Positions 1 through 8,704 are shown, counted from the first letter of the stretch. The stretch: DNA of 64,000 nt from Rhizobium esperanzae (GCF_002204185.1 NZ_MXPU01000002.1:186001-250000); one strand, 5' to 3'. Translations and numbers: made by a program. Notes: a model not told the origin generated them from the letters alone.

Positions 1-3
1 AGT

Positions 4-675
4 CTACTGCAGAACGGTATCGGAGTCACCGAAGACCCGCGCCAGCACGATTTCGGTAATTGCGATCAGCGTCTCGGCCCGTGTCTTCAGGTCAGGCGCC
101 TCCAGGAGCGCCTGCTTTTCAGCCGGCCCGAACGGCGACATCATGGCAAGTGAATTGACGAGCGTCAGGTTGCTGGCCCGTTCGACGCTCTCCCAGTCGG
201 CCTCCAGCTTATTGGCATCGAGGTAGGCCTTGAAGGCGGTCAGCAACGCCGTGCGGTCAACCCCCTCCTCCTCGTTCTCAGCCGAAAGATCGGCAATGAA
301 GGGCGCGATGCGGAAGGTGCGGAAAGGATCGCTGGTCACCTTCTCCTCCAGCAGCCGGAAGCGGCAGACGCCGGTCAGCGACACGATATAGCGCCCGTCG
401 CCGGTCTCGGCAAAGGAGGTGATGCGGCCGAGGCAGCCGACGGCGGCAAGATTGTGCTCGCCGCCCTTGTCCTCATGTTCGCCGAGTGCCGGCTGGACCA
501 TGCCGATCAGCCGGTTTCCGGCAAGTGCCGCATCCAGCATCGCCAGATAACGCGGCTCGAAGATGTTGAGGGGAAGCTGCCCGGCGGGCAGGAGGAGGGC
601 CCCGGTCAAGGGGAAGACGGCGATCGCATCAGGCAGATCGCCTGGCTTCAGGTATCTGGCATTACCGACTTGCAT
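4..675 (-). CDS. LON peptidase N-terminal (substrate-binding) domain protein
   Basis: A 223-residue protein that resembles only the N-terminal substrate-recognition domain of Lon protease; no AAA+ or protease domain follows, so it is a stand-alone member of the family and not a truncated Lon. The visible family signature is the run VFPLTGALLLP followed by LNIFEPRYLAML near residues 20-50. An ATG 15 bases upstream (690) is possible, but the start at 675 gives the usual MQVGNARY beginning and has a weak GGGAC Shine-Dalgarno-like stretch. It lies 90 bp downstream of the thioredoxin-family gene on the same strand, an arrangement that suggests co-transcription and a role in protein quality control. 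The precise function is unknown. The stop codon lies at the very edge of the window. Confidence 0.85.
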   Translation of the reverse strand: MQVGNARYLKPGDLPDAIAVFPLTGALLLPAGQLPLNIFEPRYLAMLDAALAGNRLIGMVQPALGEHEDKGGEHNLAAVGCLGRITSFAETGDGRYIVSLTGVCRFRLLEEKVTSDPFRTFRIAPFIADLSAENEEEGVDRTALLTAFKAYLDANKLEADWESVERASNLTLVNSLAMMSPFGPAEKQALLEAPDLKTRAETLIAITEIVLARVFGDSDTVLQ

Positions 676-764
676 GAAACCGTCCCGCATTCTGGTGGAC
701 GGGCATGCCCGTCCTGACGAGAATGTGGTGCCCTCGCCCGAAAACGCAAGGGCGAATATACATC

Positions 765-1739
765 TTAAGAGAACAGCATTGCCGAAAGCTTGCGCCGGGC
801 GGCAACCGTCGCCGGATCCTTGAAACCCCAGACCTCGAAGAACTGCAGCAGTTGCCGGCGGGCGCCGTCATCGTCGAAGGCGCGATCCTTGCGCATGATA
901 AAAAGCAGATGTTCGGCGGCTTCCTCCCGCCGGCCTTCGACATTGAGGATTTTCGCGAGCTTCAGCCGCGCCTCGTGATGATCGGGATTGGCAGCCAGTT
1001 CACGCTCGAGCGCGACGGGGTCGCCGAGCTTGCGCGCTTCCTCGATCTGGTCGAGCTTCTTCAACACCCCCTGAATGCCGGCGTCTTTCGCCAGCTCCTC
1101 CGGCAGATCAGTCAGCGTTTCGCGCGCCCGCTGATGCTGGTTTGCGGCGATCATGCATTCGGCCATTCCGGCAAGCGCCTTGGCATTCTCGGGATCCGCC
1201 TGCATGACGGCGCCGTAGAGCTGCGCGGCCTCGTTGATATTGCCGGCGGCGAGCATCTCTGTCGCTTCCGTCAGCACCGCCTCGATCTCGGCCGCCTCGT
1301 CGGCGCCGGCCGGACCGGCGATTCGGTCGATGAACTGGCGAATCTGGGTCTCCGGCACCGCGCCCATGAAGCCGTCGGCCGGACGGCCATTGACGAAGGC
1401 AATGACGGCAGGAATTGACTGGATTCCGAGCTGGCCGGCAATCGAGGGATGGTCGTCGATGTTCATCTTGACCAGCCGAACGCGGCCCTTGGCCTCGTTG
1501 ACCACCTTCTCCAGGACTGGCGTCAGTTGCTTGCAGGGACCGCACCAGGGTGCCCAGAAATCGACCAGCACCGGCTGATTGCGCGACGCCTCGATAACGT
1601 CCTTGCCGAAATTCGCAGTTGTCGTGTCCGTGATGTAGCTGCCGGTCGCAGCCGCCGCTTCCGGCTGAGCGCCGAAGCTTGCCGTTGCCGACATCTGATT
1701 TCCGAAGGAACCGTTATAGGGGTTGTTGCTGCCGCTCAT
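765..1739 (-). CDS. Thioredoxin-fold co-chaperone with TPR-like tail (YbbN/CnoX-type)
   Basis: A 324-residue protein with an N-terminal thioredoxin domain carrying the redox motif WCGPC, followed by a helical tetratricopeptide-like tail rich in Ala, Glu and Leu. This domain order is that of YbbN/CnoX, a chaperone-linked thioredoxin-like protein, and not of the short TrxA. The N-terminal 40 residues are low-complexity (Ser, Asn, Ala, Gly). The start at 1739 is chosen because GGGAG lies just upstream; the frame stays open 36 bases further up without a better ribosome site. It sits between the ProX-like gene and the Lon-domain gene, all on the minus strand. The intact CxxC suggests it is redox active, unlike E. 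coli YbbN, which lacks the second cysteine; that comparison is from family knowledge. Confidence 0.88.
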   Translation of the reverse strand: MSGSNNPYNGSFGNQMSATASFGAQPEAAAATGSYITDTTTANFGKDVIEASRNQPVLVDFWAPWCGPCKQLTPVLEKVVNEAKGRVRLVKMNIDDHPSIAGQLGIQSIPAVIAFVNGRPADGFMGAVPETQIRQFIDRIAGPAGADEAAEIEAVLTEATEMLAAGNINEAAQLYGAVMQADPENAKALAGMAECMIAANQHQRARETLTDLPEELAKDAGIQGVLKKLDQIEEARKLGDPVALERELAANPDHHEARLKLAKILNVEGRREEAAEHLLFIMRKDRAFDDDGARRQLLQFFEVWGFKDPATVAARRKLSAMLFS

Positions 1740-1795
1740 AGGTATCTCCCGCCGCGCCGATCCTGCCGGCATCATTGTAGCGCTAAAATCGTATG

Positions 1796-2317
1796 TCAGG
1801 ACGTCACTTTCAAGACAAGCGGCTTATGTCCCGTCGCTTCCATGAAACGAACGAGGTCATCGCTCGCAATCGATGTCGTCGCATCGTTTGTGAGCGGATG
1901 GCAGTTGACGATCTTCTCTTCCATCAGATCGGCATCGAGCACGAAGGTGACATTTCCTGCCGCATCGTTGATCGCGCCGAAGGCGGTGACCGCGCCCGGA
2001 ATGACACCGAGATACTCCATGAGCTTCTCAGCCCTGCCGAAGGAAACCCGGCCGGAGCCGCCGATGATTGTGTGAACCTGCTTGAGGTCGACCTCGGCAT
2101 TCTCCTCCACGGTCAGCAGAAAATACCTGTCCTTCTTGTCCTTGATAAAGAGATTCTTGGTGTGGCCGCCGGGGATCTCGTCGCGCAGCGCAACCGATTC
2201 GGCCACGGTAAAGACCGGCGCGTGATCGACCGTCTTGTAAGCGATCCCTAGTCCGTCGAGGAAGGCGAACAATTCTTCTCTTGTCTTGGGGGCATTTTCG
2301 GGCATTGGGCGATCCAT
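1796..2317 (-). CDS. Aminoacyl-tRNA editing protein, ProX/YbaK-type
   Basis: A 173-residue single-domain protein of the YbaK/ProX family, which in characterised members hydrolyses mischarged aminoacyl-tRNAPro in trans. Family features visible are the early segment VDHAPVFTVAES, the lysine in HTKNLFIKDKK, the GSGRVSFGRAEKLMEYLGV stretch and the closing NDATTSIASDDL. The start is placed at ATG 2317 (MDRPMPEN); ATG 2305 is almost as good, since neither has a clear Shine-Dalgarno sequence. The frame continues upstream, but that part is basic, Cys-rich and unlike the family. It is the first gene of a likely three-gene minus-strand unit with the thioredoxin-TPR and Lon-domain genes. Confidence 0.85.
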   Translation of the reverse strand: MDRPMPENAPKTREELFAFLDGLGIAYKTVDHAPVFTVAESVALRDEIPGGHTKNLFIKDKKDRYFLLTVEENAEVDLKQVHTIIGGSGRVSFGRAEKLMEYLGVIPGAVTAFGAINDAAGNVTFVLDADLMEEKIVNCHPLTNDATTSIASDDLVRFMEATGHKPLVLKVTS

Positions 2318-2560
2318 CGGCGCGTAAGGGAAAAGTCGAGGCGTCCTGATTAAGTCCGTCCACAATGTTTGGCAATCTTCGCAACCGACGCTCTGCCCCC
2401 GTTTTGCGGCCTTTCCGCGCCGCTTGTGCGAACATCGCAATTTTTCTTCGCTTCTCCGTCATTTCCCTGTTGCAATTGAAAATCCGTTAGGCCATATAGC
2501 GCCCGTCGCCACGAGGCGGCGCCCACGGTCCAACGACTACCCCGGACCGATGCGGATTGA

Positions 2561-2635
2561 GCGGGTGTAGCTCAGGGGTAGAGCACAACCTTGCCAAGGT
2601 TGGGGTCGAGGGTTCGAATCCCTTCGCCCGCTCCA
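2561..2635 (+). tRNA. tRNA-Gly (anticodon GCC)
   Basis: A 75-base cloverleaf. The acceptor arms GCGGGTG (2561-2567) and CGCCCGC (2625-2631) pair fully with one G-T pair, the anticodon loop reads TTGCCAA giving GCC, and the T-arm contains GGTTCGAATCC. The CCA end is encoded at 2633-2635. A transposase remnant starts directly downstream, so the 3' end of this tRNA may once have been an integration point. Confidence 0.97.
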
Positions 2636-2639
2636 GTTT

Positions 2640-2875
2640 CTCTCTTGTCCATCCAGAGACACAGGTAACAGTTTGTCCTAGGACATCGGTACAACCTCGT
2701 GCCGAATGGGTTGTCGATGGTCTGCAGTGCCCTCTGTTCCGAATCGATATATCCAAGATCGTGGCGCAAGAAGCTTACAAGCCAAATGCGGCCGTCGAGC
2801 TGCGTGAAGCCGAGTCTCTGACCGGTCGTGACGATTGAGATGTTGACCTTCTTGCGATGGATGCACAGACGGCCG
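2640..2875 (-). pseudogene. Decayed C-terminal fragment of an IS481-like transposase
   Basis: On the minus strand, conceptual translation gives VNISIVTTGQRLGFTQLDG and then IWLVSFLRHDLGYIDSE and IDNPFGTRL, which resembles the C-terminal tail of rhizobial IS481/integrase-core transposases as I remember them. Beyond that the match moves between frames, with PMS in one frame and TVTCVSGW in another, so at least one indel has destroyed the reading frame. No transposase catalytic core and no terminal inverted repeats are visible. It abuts tRNA-Gly. The remaining bases up to 3027 show nothing recognisable apart from the promoter space of the next gene. Confidence 0.5.
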
Positions 2876-3027
2876 CATGCGCGACGCGAAGTGCCATTTA
2901 GGATGCCTCCGAAGCGGTGTTGCCCGTTAGCGAAAAAATAACGCTCCCTCGTAACCACTCCTAAAGCCGGTTTTGGCAACCTTGAGCCTATCCATATCTG
3001 CCTGCAATTTTTCCGCTGGGGTTTGTT

Positions 3028-3282
3028 ATGAGTCACAATAGGGACGCCTGGGTCAGCCAGCGCGCTTATTCGCTGTGGGAAGCCGAAGGCAGGCCAGAGG
3101 GGCGCGGGGAAAGCCACTGGATGCAGGCGCTTAAGGAATTCGAGCAGCTGGAATTGACGAAAGCCTCGCCCGACGGAAACGACCTTATCGAAAAGCTGAA
3201 GGCGGCCGGGCGGCTGATGCGGGTCTATGACCGACCGGTCCCCGCCGCCGAGAACGACCTGCAGCTGAAAGCGGCGCGTTAA
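3028..3282 (+). CDS. DUF2934 family protein
   Basis: An 84-residue protein whose N-terminal half carries the DUF2934 signature: RAYSLWEAEGRPEG followed by SHWMQA. Such proteins are common in rhizobia, often in stress-related settings, but have no established function. There is no signal peptide or membrane segment, so it is probably cytoplasmic. The remainder is charged and likely helical. It stands alone between the transposase remnant and a ThuA-like gene on the opposite strand. Confidence 0.8.
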   Translation: MSHNRDAWVSQRAYSLWEAEGRPEGRGESHWMQALKEFEQLELTKASPDGNDLIEKLKAAGRLMRVYDRPVPAAENDLQLKAAR

Positions 3283-3344
3283 AACCTTTTCCTGTCAGAT
3301 TGAAGCACTCAGCCGCCCGGGGGCAGCAATGTGTCGTTCTGGTG

Positions 3345-3989
3345 CTATTGGCGGGCGGCCCAGCTGAGGCCGCGCCGCAGCATGAGTGGCATGTAGGGAT
3401 GCTCGAATTCGGCCGCGACATGGCCGAGAGCGGAGTAGAAGATGCGGCCGGCGCCGAAATGGCGCTTGAAGACGACCGGCATCACCACATTGCGGGCCGC
3501 CGGGTCGTATGCGCCGGTGAAGGTGGTGGTCGCCAGGATTTCGACCGTGGGATCGTAATGCAGGTAATATTGCTCCGAATGGTAGTCGAAGTCGGGAATG
3601 CCCTCCATGATCGGATCGTCCTGGCGGGTAACAGCGACGCGGAAGTCGATGATGTTGCCGGGATGAGCGACCCAGGTGACGCCGGAGACGTAGCGGAACG
3701 GCGCGCTTTCCTTGAAGGAGGTGGCGAGCGCGCCGTGATGGCCGGCAAGTCCGAGACCTCCACGTACGGCCTCGACCAGGGCGCTAGCATGGGGCTTTTC
3801 CAGCGTTCCGCCAGTGATGATGGGCACGAGCAGATCCGCCTTGGCCAGGCTCGGAGATCCGAATATGCCGAGATCGCCGGTCACCTCCACCGCAAAATCG
3901 TCCTCGCGCAGGAGATCGGCGACGATATGGGCGCATTGTTCCGGCTCGTGGCCCTGCCAGCCGCCCCAGACGATCAATGCCTTCCTCAT
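3345..3989 (-). CDS. ThuA-like domain protein (trehalose-utilisation type)
   Basis: A 214-residue protein of the ThuA family, which has a class I glutamine-amidotransferase-like fold and was named from the Sinorhizobium trehalose-utilisation locus. Family features visible are KALIVWGGWQGHEP at the N-terminus, GLAGHHGALATSF in the middle and WVAHPGN, and the C-terminal GRIFYSALGHVAAEFEHP. There is no signal peptide. The start at 3989 is preceded by AGGGAG. No sugar transporter or other thu gene lies beside it, so a trehalose role cannot be claimed. It is transcribed away from galE. Confidence 0.85.
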   Translation of the reverse strand: MRKALIVWGGWQGHEPEQCAHIVADLLREDDFAVEVTGDLGIFGSPSLAKADLLVPIITGGTLEKPHASALVEAVRGGLGLAGHHGALATSFKESAPFRYVSGVTWVAHPGNIIDFRVAVTRQDDPIMEGIPDFDYHSEQYYLHYDPTVEILATTTFTGAYDPAARNVVMPVVFKRHFGAGRIFYSALGHVAAEFEHPYMPLMLRRGLSWAARQ

Positions 3990-4234
3990 TCCCGTTCTCC
4001 CTGGCTGATTGCTGCGGATCGTTGATCATCGCCCGATGATACAAGCCGCTTAAATCGGGCGGTCATGCAAATCACGCGAATAATTGATCGACTTCGCCGT
4101 TTCGGCCAAATCGCAAACCGCCGGTTTCGGCATTTGACGTATTGTCCGCTCGTGCCGATCGCAGTTCCTTCTTTTTATTGACGCCTATCTCGTCTAGGTT
4201 TCTTCCATCTCTCACTGATGATTAAGGGTGGTGC

Positions 4235-5218
4235 ATGGCAGGTGAAACGGTTCTTGTGGTCGGCGGCGCCGGTTATATCGGCTCGCATACGTGCCTCGAC
4301 CTGGCGAACAAGGGCTATAGGCCTGTCGTCTTCGATAATTTTTCAAACGGCCATCGCGAGTTCGTCAAATGGGGGCCGGCGGAAGAGGGCGACATTCGCG
4401 ACCGTGGCCGGCTGGACGAGGTGCTGGCCAAGCACAAGCCGGCGGCAATCCTGCACTTCGCGGCGCTGATCGAAGTCGGCGAATCGGTCAAGGATCCGGT
4501 TTCCTTCTATGAAAACAATGTGATCGGCACTTTGACGCTGCTTTCGGCAGCGCAGGCGGCCGGCATCAACGCCTTCGTCTTCTCCTCCACCTGCGCCACC
4601 TATGGCCTGCCGCAGAGCGTGCCGCTCGACGAGACGCACAGGCAGGTGCCGATCAATCCCTACGGTCGGACGAAATATATCGTCGAACAGGCGCTTGCCG
4701 ACTACGACCAGTACAAGGGCCTGCGCTCGGTGGTGCTGCGTTATTTCAATGCGGCCGGTGCTGATTTCGAAGGGCGGATCGGCGAATGGCACCAGCCGGA
4801 AACGCATGCAATTCCCTTGGCAATCGACGCCGCCCTCGGCCGTCGCCAGGGTTTCAAGGTGTTCGGCAGCGACTACGAGACGCGCGACGGCACCTGTGTG
4901 CGCGACTACATCCATGTGCTGGATCTTGCCGACGCGCATGTGCGCGCCGTCGAATATCTGCTGAAGGGCGGCGATTCCGTCGCGCTCAACCTCGGCACCG
5001 GCACGGGCACGACGGTCAGGGAATTGCTCGGGGCGATCGAGGACGTATCGAACCGGCCTTTCCCGGTCGAATATATCGGCCGGCGCGAAGGGGATTCGCA
5101 TACGCTGGTCGCCAACAACGACAAGGCGCGCGACGTGCTCGGCTGGGTACCGCAGTATGATCTGTCCGAGATCATAAGTTCCGCCTGGAACTGGCATGCA
5201 AAATCCAACCAGCATTGA
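4235..5218 (+). CDS. galE: UDP-glucose 4-epimerase
   Basis: A 327-residue short-chain dehydrogenase/reductase that interconverts UDP-glucose and UDP-galactose using bound NAD. The nucleotide-binding motif GGAGYIGS is at residues 7-14, the catalytic YxxxK is Y143/K147 (YGRTK), and FSSTCATYG carries the partner serine/threonine. Length is typical for GalE. In Rhizobium the orthologous enzyme is also called ExoB because UDP-galactose is needed for exopolysaccharide and LPS; which name applies cannot be settled from sequence. The next gene starts inside its 3' end (23-bp overlap), so the two are probably co-transcribed. The 245-bp gap upstream is shared with the divergent ThuA-like gene. Confidence 0.93.
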   Translation: MAGETVLVVGGAGYIGSHTCLDLANKGYRPVVFDNFSNGHREFVKWGPAEEGDIRDRGRLDEVLAKHKPAAILHFAALIEVGESVKDPVSFYENNVIGTLTLLSAAQAAGINAFVFSSTCATYGLPQSVPLDETHRQVPINPYGRTKYIVEQALADYDQYKGLRSVVLRYFNAAGADFEGRIGEWHQPETHAIPLAIDAALGRRQGFKVFGSDYETRDGTCVRDYIHVLDLADAHVRAVEYLLKGGDSVALNLGTGTGTTVRELLGAIEDVSNRPFPVEYIGRREGDSHTLVANNDKARDVLGWVPQYDLSEIISSAWNWHAKSNQH

Positions 5219-6773
5219 GCCAAGCAGCATTGAGCCGAAACGCCTTGAGAAGCTCCGCCGGCCCAATATTCTGCTGATCACCGCGGACCAATGGCGTGGC
5301 GACTGCCTATCGGCGGTCGGTCATGCTTGTGTGAAAACACCTCACATCGACGCGCTGGCGCGCGAAGGCACACTCTTCCGACAGCATTATGCCGGGGCGG
5401 CCCCCTGCTCGCCGGCCCGGGCCACGCTCTATACCGGCCTTTATCAGATGAACCATCGCGTCTGCCGCAATGGTTCGCCGCTCGACGCGCGCTTCGACAA
5501 TCTGGCACTGGCGGCCCGGCGGGCGGGATACGACCCGACGCTGTTCGGCTATACCGACACGGCGCCCGACCCGCGCGGCATGGATGCGGCCGACCCGCAT
5601 CTGACCACCTATGAAGGCGTGTTGCCGGGTTTTACCGCTCGCCAACTCCTGCCCGAGCATGAGCGGCAATGGCTCTCATGGCTCAGGTCACGTGGCCATT
5701 TGAACGCCGTCAGCCGCGACATCCATATCCCCATCGGTGCGCAAGCCGGCGAAATTTCCGATGCTGCGCCAGCCTATTCCAGCGATGAGACCCAGACCGC
5801 CTTCCTGGCCGGCGAGTTCATTCGCTGGATGGGCGAACAGGACCGGCCGTGGTTTGCGCATGTCTCCTTCTTGCGTCCGCACCCGCCATTTTCCGTGCCC
5901 GCGCCGTTCAACCGAATGTACAAGCCGGATGACGGGCCGGCCTTTGCGCGTGCGGAAAACCCCGAAGCAGAACAGACAGCTCATCCCTATCTCGCCTACG
6001 CCATGCCGCTCGCCGACAAGGGCAGCTTCATTCCCGGGACGCAAGGACCGCTCAGCGCCTGGAGCAGCAGGGACTTCGCGGCGATCCGGGCGATTTATTA
6101 CGGGATGATCTCAGAGGTCGATGCGCAGCTCGGCCGGATCTGGCAGGCGCTGAAGGATGCGGGCGCTTGGGAGAATACGCTCGTCGTCTTCACCTCGGAC
6201 CATGCCGAGATGGCGGGAGATCACTGGACGCTCGGCAAGGGTGGCTTCTTCGATGGCAGCTACCATATCCCGCTGATAATCCGCGATCCCGCAAACGCTG
6301 CGGCCGTCAGGATCGTTGACGATTTCACCAGCGCTGCGGATATTTTTCCCACGCTTTGCGAAAGGCTCGGCATCGAGCCAAAGCACGGGCTCGACGGCCG
6401 GTCGCTGATGCCGTTCATCAGGGGCGAGCGCGCGGAAGTCTGGCGCGACGCGATATTCTGGGAATTTGATTTCCGCGACATTGCCAAAGGTGAGGCGGAA
6501 CGGCATTTCGGGTTGAGGCCGAACCAGTGCAATCTCGCCGTGATTCGCGACGATCGGTTCAAATATGTGCACTTTGCCGCACTGCCGCCGCTGCTCTTCA
6601 ATCTCAGCGACGATCCGATGGAGCTCGACGACGTCGCGGCGGATCCGGCCTATGCAGCGATGCGACTTGAATATGCCGAGAAGTTGCTCTCGCTGAGAGC
6701 GCGGCATCTCGACCAGACGCTTGCCTATACCGAGCTGACGGAAAAAGGGCCGGTGACGCACCGACCCCGGTAG
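5196..6773 (+). CDS. Sulfatase-superfamily hydrolase (phosphonate monoester hydrolase / arylsulfatase-like)
   Basis: A 525-residue alkaline-phosphatase-fold hydrolase. The formylglycine motif C-x-P-x-R is present as CSPAR (residues 71-75), metal-binding residues are expected at D31 (TADQW) and in FTSDHAEMAGDH near residue 335, and GKGGFFDGSYHIPLI follows. The overall pattern (TGLYQMNHR, GYDPTLFGYTDTAPDPR) is closer to rhizobial phosphonate monoester hydrolases/phosphodiesterases than to choline sulfatase, but the substrate cannot be read from sequence. No secretion signal is visible. The first ATG lies within the end of galE; an internal start is possible because the first 20 residues are not conserved in the family. 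Confidence 0.85.
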   Translation: MQNPTSIEPSSIEPKRLEKLRRPNILLITADQWRGDCLSAVGHACVKTPHIDALAREGTLFRQHYAGAAPCSPARATLYTGLYQMNHRVCRNGSPLDARFDNLALAARRAGYDPTLFGYTDTAPDPRGMDAADPHLTTYEGVLPGFTARQLLPEHERQWLSWLRSRGHLNAVSRDIHIPIGAQAGEISDAAPAYSSDETQTAFLAGEFIRWMGEQDRPWFAHVSFLRPHPPFSVPAPFNRMYKPDDGPAFARAENPEAEQTAHPYLAYAMPLADKGSFIPGTQGPLSAWSSRDFAAIRAIYYGMISEVDAQLGRIWQALKDAGAWENTLVVFTSDHAEMAGDHWTLGKGGFFDGSYHIPLIIRDPANAAAVRIVDDFTSAADIFPTLCERLGIEPKHGLDGRSLMPFIRGERAEVWRDAIFWEFDFRDIAKGEAERHFGLRPNQCNLAVIRDDRFKYVHFAALPPLLFNLSDDPMELDDVAADPAYAAMRLEYAEKLLSLRARHLDQTLAYTELTEKGPVTHRPR

Positions 6774-6862
6774 AGCATTTCCGTCTTCTTCGAATGACGG
6801 CACCGCCCGCTTTATTTCACGCAATTCCAGTAAACCCGCTGTGCGCTTTTGCTGAAATTGCC
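6772..6862. repeat. Rhizobial intergenic repeat, degenerate copy
   Basis: The stretch begins AGAGCATTTCCGTCTTCTTC and continues with ACGCAATTCCAG and GCGCTTTTGCTGAAATTGCC. It matches the plan of a dispersed palindromic repeat common between rhizobial genes, whose two halves normally read GCATTTCCG...CGGAAATGC and GCAATTCC...GGAATTGC. This copy has lost pairing in the first half. It separates two convergent genes. Confidence 0.55.
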
Positions 6863-6867
6863 TTGAA

Positions 6868-7365
6868 TCAACCGAGATAGTCGCGCTTACCGATCGGGGC
6901 GCCCTGGTTGCGCAGGATGGCGTGGGCGGTGGCGACGTGAAAGTAGAAGTTCGGCAGGGCGAAGGTGGTGATATATTCGTCCCCCTGCAGCACGATGCCG
7001 CTCTTTCCTGGCAGAGTGATCTGGCGGCTTTCCGCGCCCTCCAGCGCTTGCGCCGAGAAGGTGGCGAGATAGGCGTCGGTCTTTGCCAGGCGCTCGCGCA
7101 ACTGCTCGATCGTCGTCTCGTTATCGTCGAACTTCGGCGCGTCGGTTGCAGTCAGACGAGCGAGCGTGAACTTGGCGCTGTCGCTGGCCCGCTGATATTG
7201 GCCGGCGAGCGGCAGCATGTCGGGCGCAAGCCGGGCGCAGACGAGTATGGCGGGATCGATATTCTTTTCCTTCGCATAAGCTTCAGCCTTGTCGAGATAG
7301 GTCTTCAGGCTGGCGAGGCCGCGCTGGAACATCGGAACGGTAAGGCGATAGATCGAAATGGACAT
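6868..7365 (-). CDS. DUF1993 family protein
   Basis: A 165-residue protein of the DUF1993 family, with the family opening IYRLTVPMFQRGLASL, central helices around LVCARLAPDMLPLAGQYQRASDSAKF, and the C-terminal block FYFHVATAHAILRNQG. It is helical throughout and resembles DinB-like four-helix proteins in outline; no enzymatic role is known. The start at 7365 is chosen because GGAGACAGG precedes it by a few bases, although the frame remains open a further 140 bases. It is transcribed away from the ABC transporter operon that starts at 7734. Confidence 0.85.
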   Translation of the reverse strand: MSISIYRLTVPMFQRGLASLKTYLDKAEAYAKEKNIDPAILVCARLAPDMLPLAGQYQRASDSAKFTLARLTATDAPKFDDNETTIEQLRERLAKTDAYLATFSAQALEGAESRQITLPGKSGIVLQGDEYITTFALPNFYFHVATAHAILRNQGAPIGKRDYLG

Positions 7366-7575
7366 CAGTCCTGTCTCCAAAATCTTCAATGGGCGGCCGC
7401 GGCGGATGTCGAAGGGCCTGCGGCGGTGAGCCTGTCTTCGACCGTTCCATAGATGGAGGCTGCCCACCTCGTGCGCAATGCCGCCGAACGCGTGTGCCAC
7501 GCGCAATTGCCTTGCATTGCCCCATCAATATCCCGAGTGCCGCTAAAGAGAGACTTGACGTCGCTCCCAGAAAAT

Positions 7576-7630
7576 GGAATGAATATTCCGCATAACAAAT
7601 TTTACGGTTTGTTTGTTCCGTTTTCGGAAC
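7576..7630. promoter_or_regulatory. Two palindromes upstream of the sugar/polyol ABC operon (IolR-like sites)
   Basis: Two short inverted repeats lie 100-160 bp before the transporter start. The first (7576-7589) reads GGAATGAATATTCC, that is GGAA-N6-TTCC. The second (7615-7630) reads GTTCCGTTTTCGGAAC, that is TTCC-N6-GGAA. GGAA-N6-TTCC is, as I recall, the site proposed for IolR, the RpiR-family repressor of inositol catabolism in Sinorhizobium. The pairing is seen directly; the regulator is inference. Confidence 0.5.
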
Positions 7631-7733
7631 GTCGCGGGAGAGGCGGCGCAGCAAATTGCGGCTTCAGGGCAGATGCCTGGAGCTCCGGCGTGAGGAGGGT
7701 GCAGCCGGGCACCGCTTTGTGGAGGAAGTAAAA

Positions 7734-8663
7734 ATGAAAAAGTTTATCCTGGGCACTGCGATGGCGCTCGTCATGTCGACGGCCGCCCACGCGGAAACGG
7801 TTGGCGTGTCGATGGCCAAGTTCGACGACAACTTCCTGACCGTTCTGCGCAACGGCATGACCGATTATGCAAAGACGCTTTCCGGCGTGACGCTGCAGGT
7901 CGAAGACGCGCAGAACGACGTTTCCAAGCAGCAGAGCCAGATCCAGAATTTCATCGCCTCCAAGGTCGATGCAATCATCGTCAACCCTGTCGATACCGAC
8001 GCGACGACGGCGATGTCGAAGCTTGCCGCCGATGCCGGCATTCCGCTGGTTTACGTCAACCGCCAGCCGGTCAATGTCGACACGCTTCCGGAAAAGCAGG
8101 CCTTCGTCGCTTCCAACGAGCAGGAATCCGGCACGCTGGAAACCAAGGAAATCTGCCGTATTCTCGGCGGCAAGGGCAAGGCTGTGGTCATCATGGGCGA
8201 GCTTTCCAACCAGGCTGCCCGCATGCGCACCCAGGACGTCCATGACGTCATCAAGACCGATGAGTGCAAGGGTCTGGAAATCGTCGAAGAGCAGACGGCC
8301 AACTGGGATCGTACCCAGGGCGCCGACCTGATGACCAACTGGCTCTCCAGCGGCATCGAATTCGACGCCGTGATCTCCAACAACGACGAAATGGCAATTG
8401 GCGCCATCCAGGCGCTGAAGGCAGCCGGCAAGGATATGAGCAAGGTCGTCATCGGCGGCGTCGACGCCACCCAGGACGCCCTTGCCGCCATGCAGGCGGG
8501 TGACCTCGATGTCACCGTGTTCCAAGACGCAGCCGGCCAGGGCAAGGGCGCGCTCGATACGGCGCTGAAGATCGCCAAGGGCGAGAAGACCGAGAAGAAG
8601 GTCTACATTCCCTTCCAGCTCGTCACGCCTGAAAACGTCAAGGACTTCGTCACCAAGAACTGA
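7734..8663 (+). CDS. Periplasmic sugar-binding protein of ABC importer (probably myo-inositol)
   Basis: A 309-residue periplasmic-binding protein of the ribose/galactose class. A classic signal peptide (KKFILGTAMALVMSTAAHA) is cleaved after about residue 20. Family features include NPVDTDATTAM, VYVNRQPV, GELSNQAARMR and ISNNDEMAIGAIQALK. The sequence recalls rhizobial and Caulobacter inositol-binding proteins (IbpA/IntA), and the GGAA-N6-TTCC palindromes upstream fit that, but the ligand is inferred. The start at 7734 follows GGAGGAAG. ATPase and permease genes follow on the same strand; a strong hairpin just after the stop may raise expression of this subunit over the other two. Confidence 0.85.
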   Translation: MKKFILGTAMALVMSTAAHAETVGVSMAKFDDNFLTVLRNGMTDYAKTLSGVTLQVEDAQNDVSKQQSQIQNFIASKVDAIIVNPVDTDATTAMSKLAADAGIPLVYVNRQPVNVDTLPEKQAFVASNEQESGTLETKEICRILGGKGKAVVIMGELSNQAARMRTQDVHDVIKTDECKGLEIVEEQTANWDRTQGADLMTNWLSSGIEFDAVISNNDEMAIGAIQALKAAGKDMSKVVIGGVDATQDALAAMQAGDLDVTVFQDAAGQGKGALDTALKIAKGEKTEKKVYIPFQLVTPENVKDFVTKN

Positions 8664-8678
8664 GGTAAGTGCCAAGAA

Positions 8679-8704
8679 GGATGCGGGCTCGGCCCGCATC
8701 CTTT
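8679..8704 (+). terminator. Hairpin between binding-protein and ATPase genes
   Basis: A perfect 10-bp stem, GGATGCGGGC (8679-8688) and GCCCGCATCC (8692-8701), with a three-base TCG loop and only three following T residues. It sits in the 69-bp gap inside the operon, where such stems commonly protect the upstream binding-protein message or partly terminate transcription. Confidence 0.75.
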
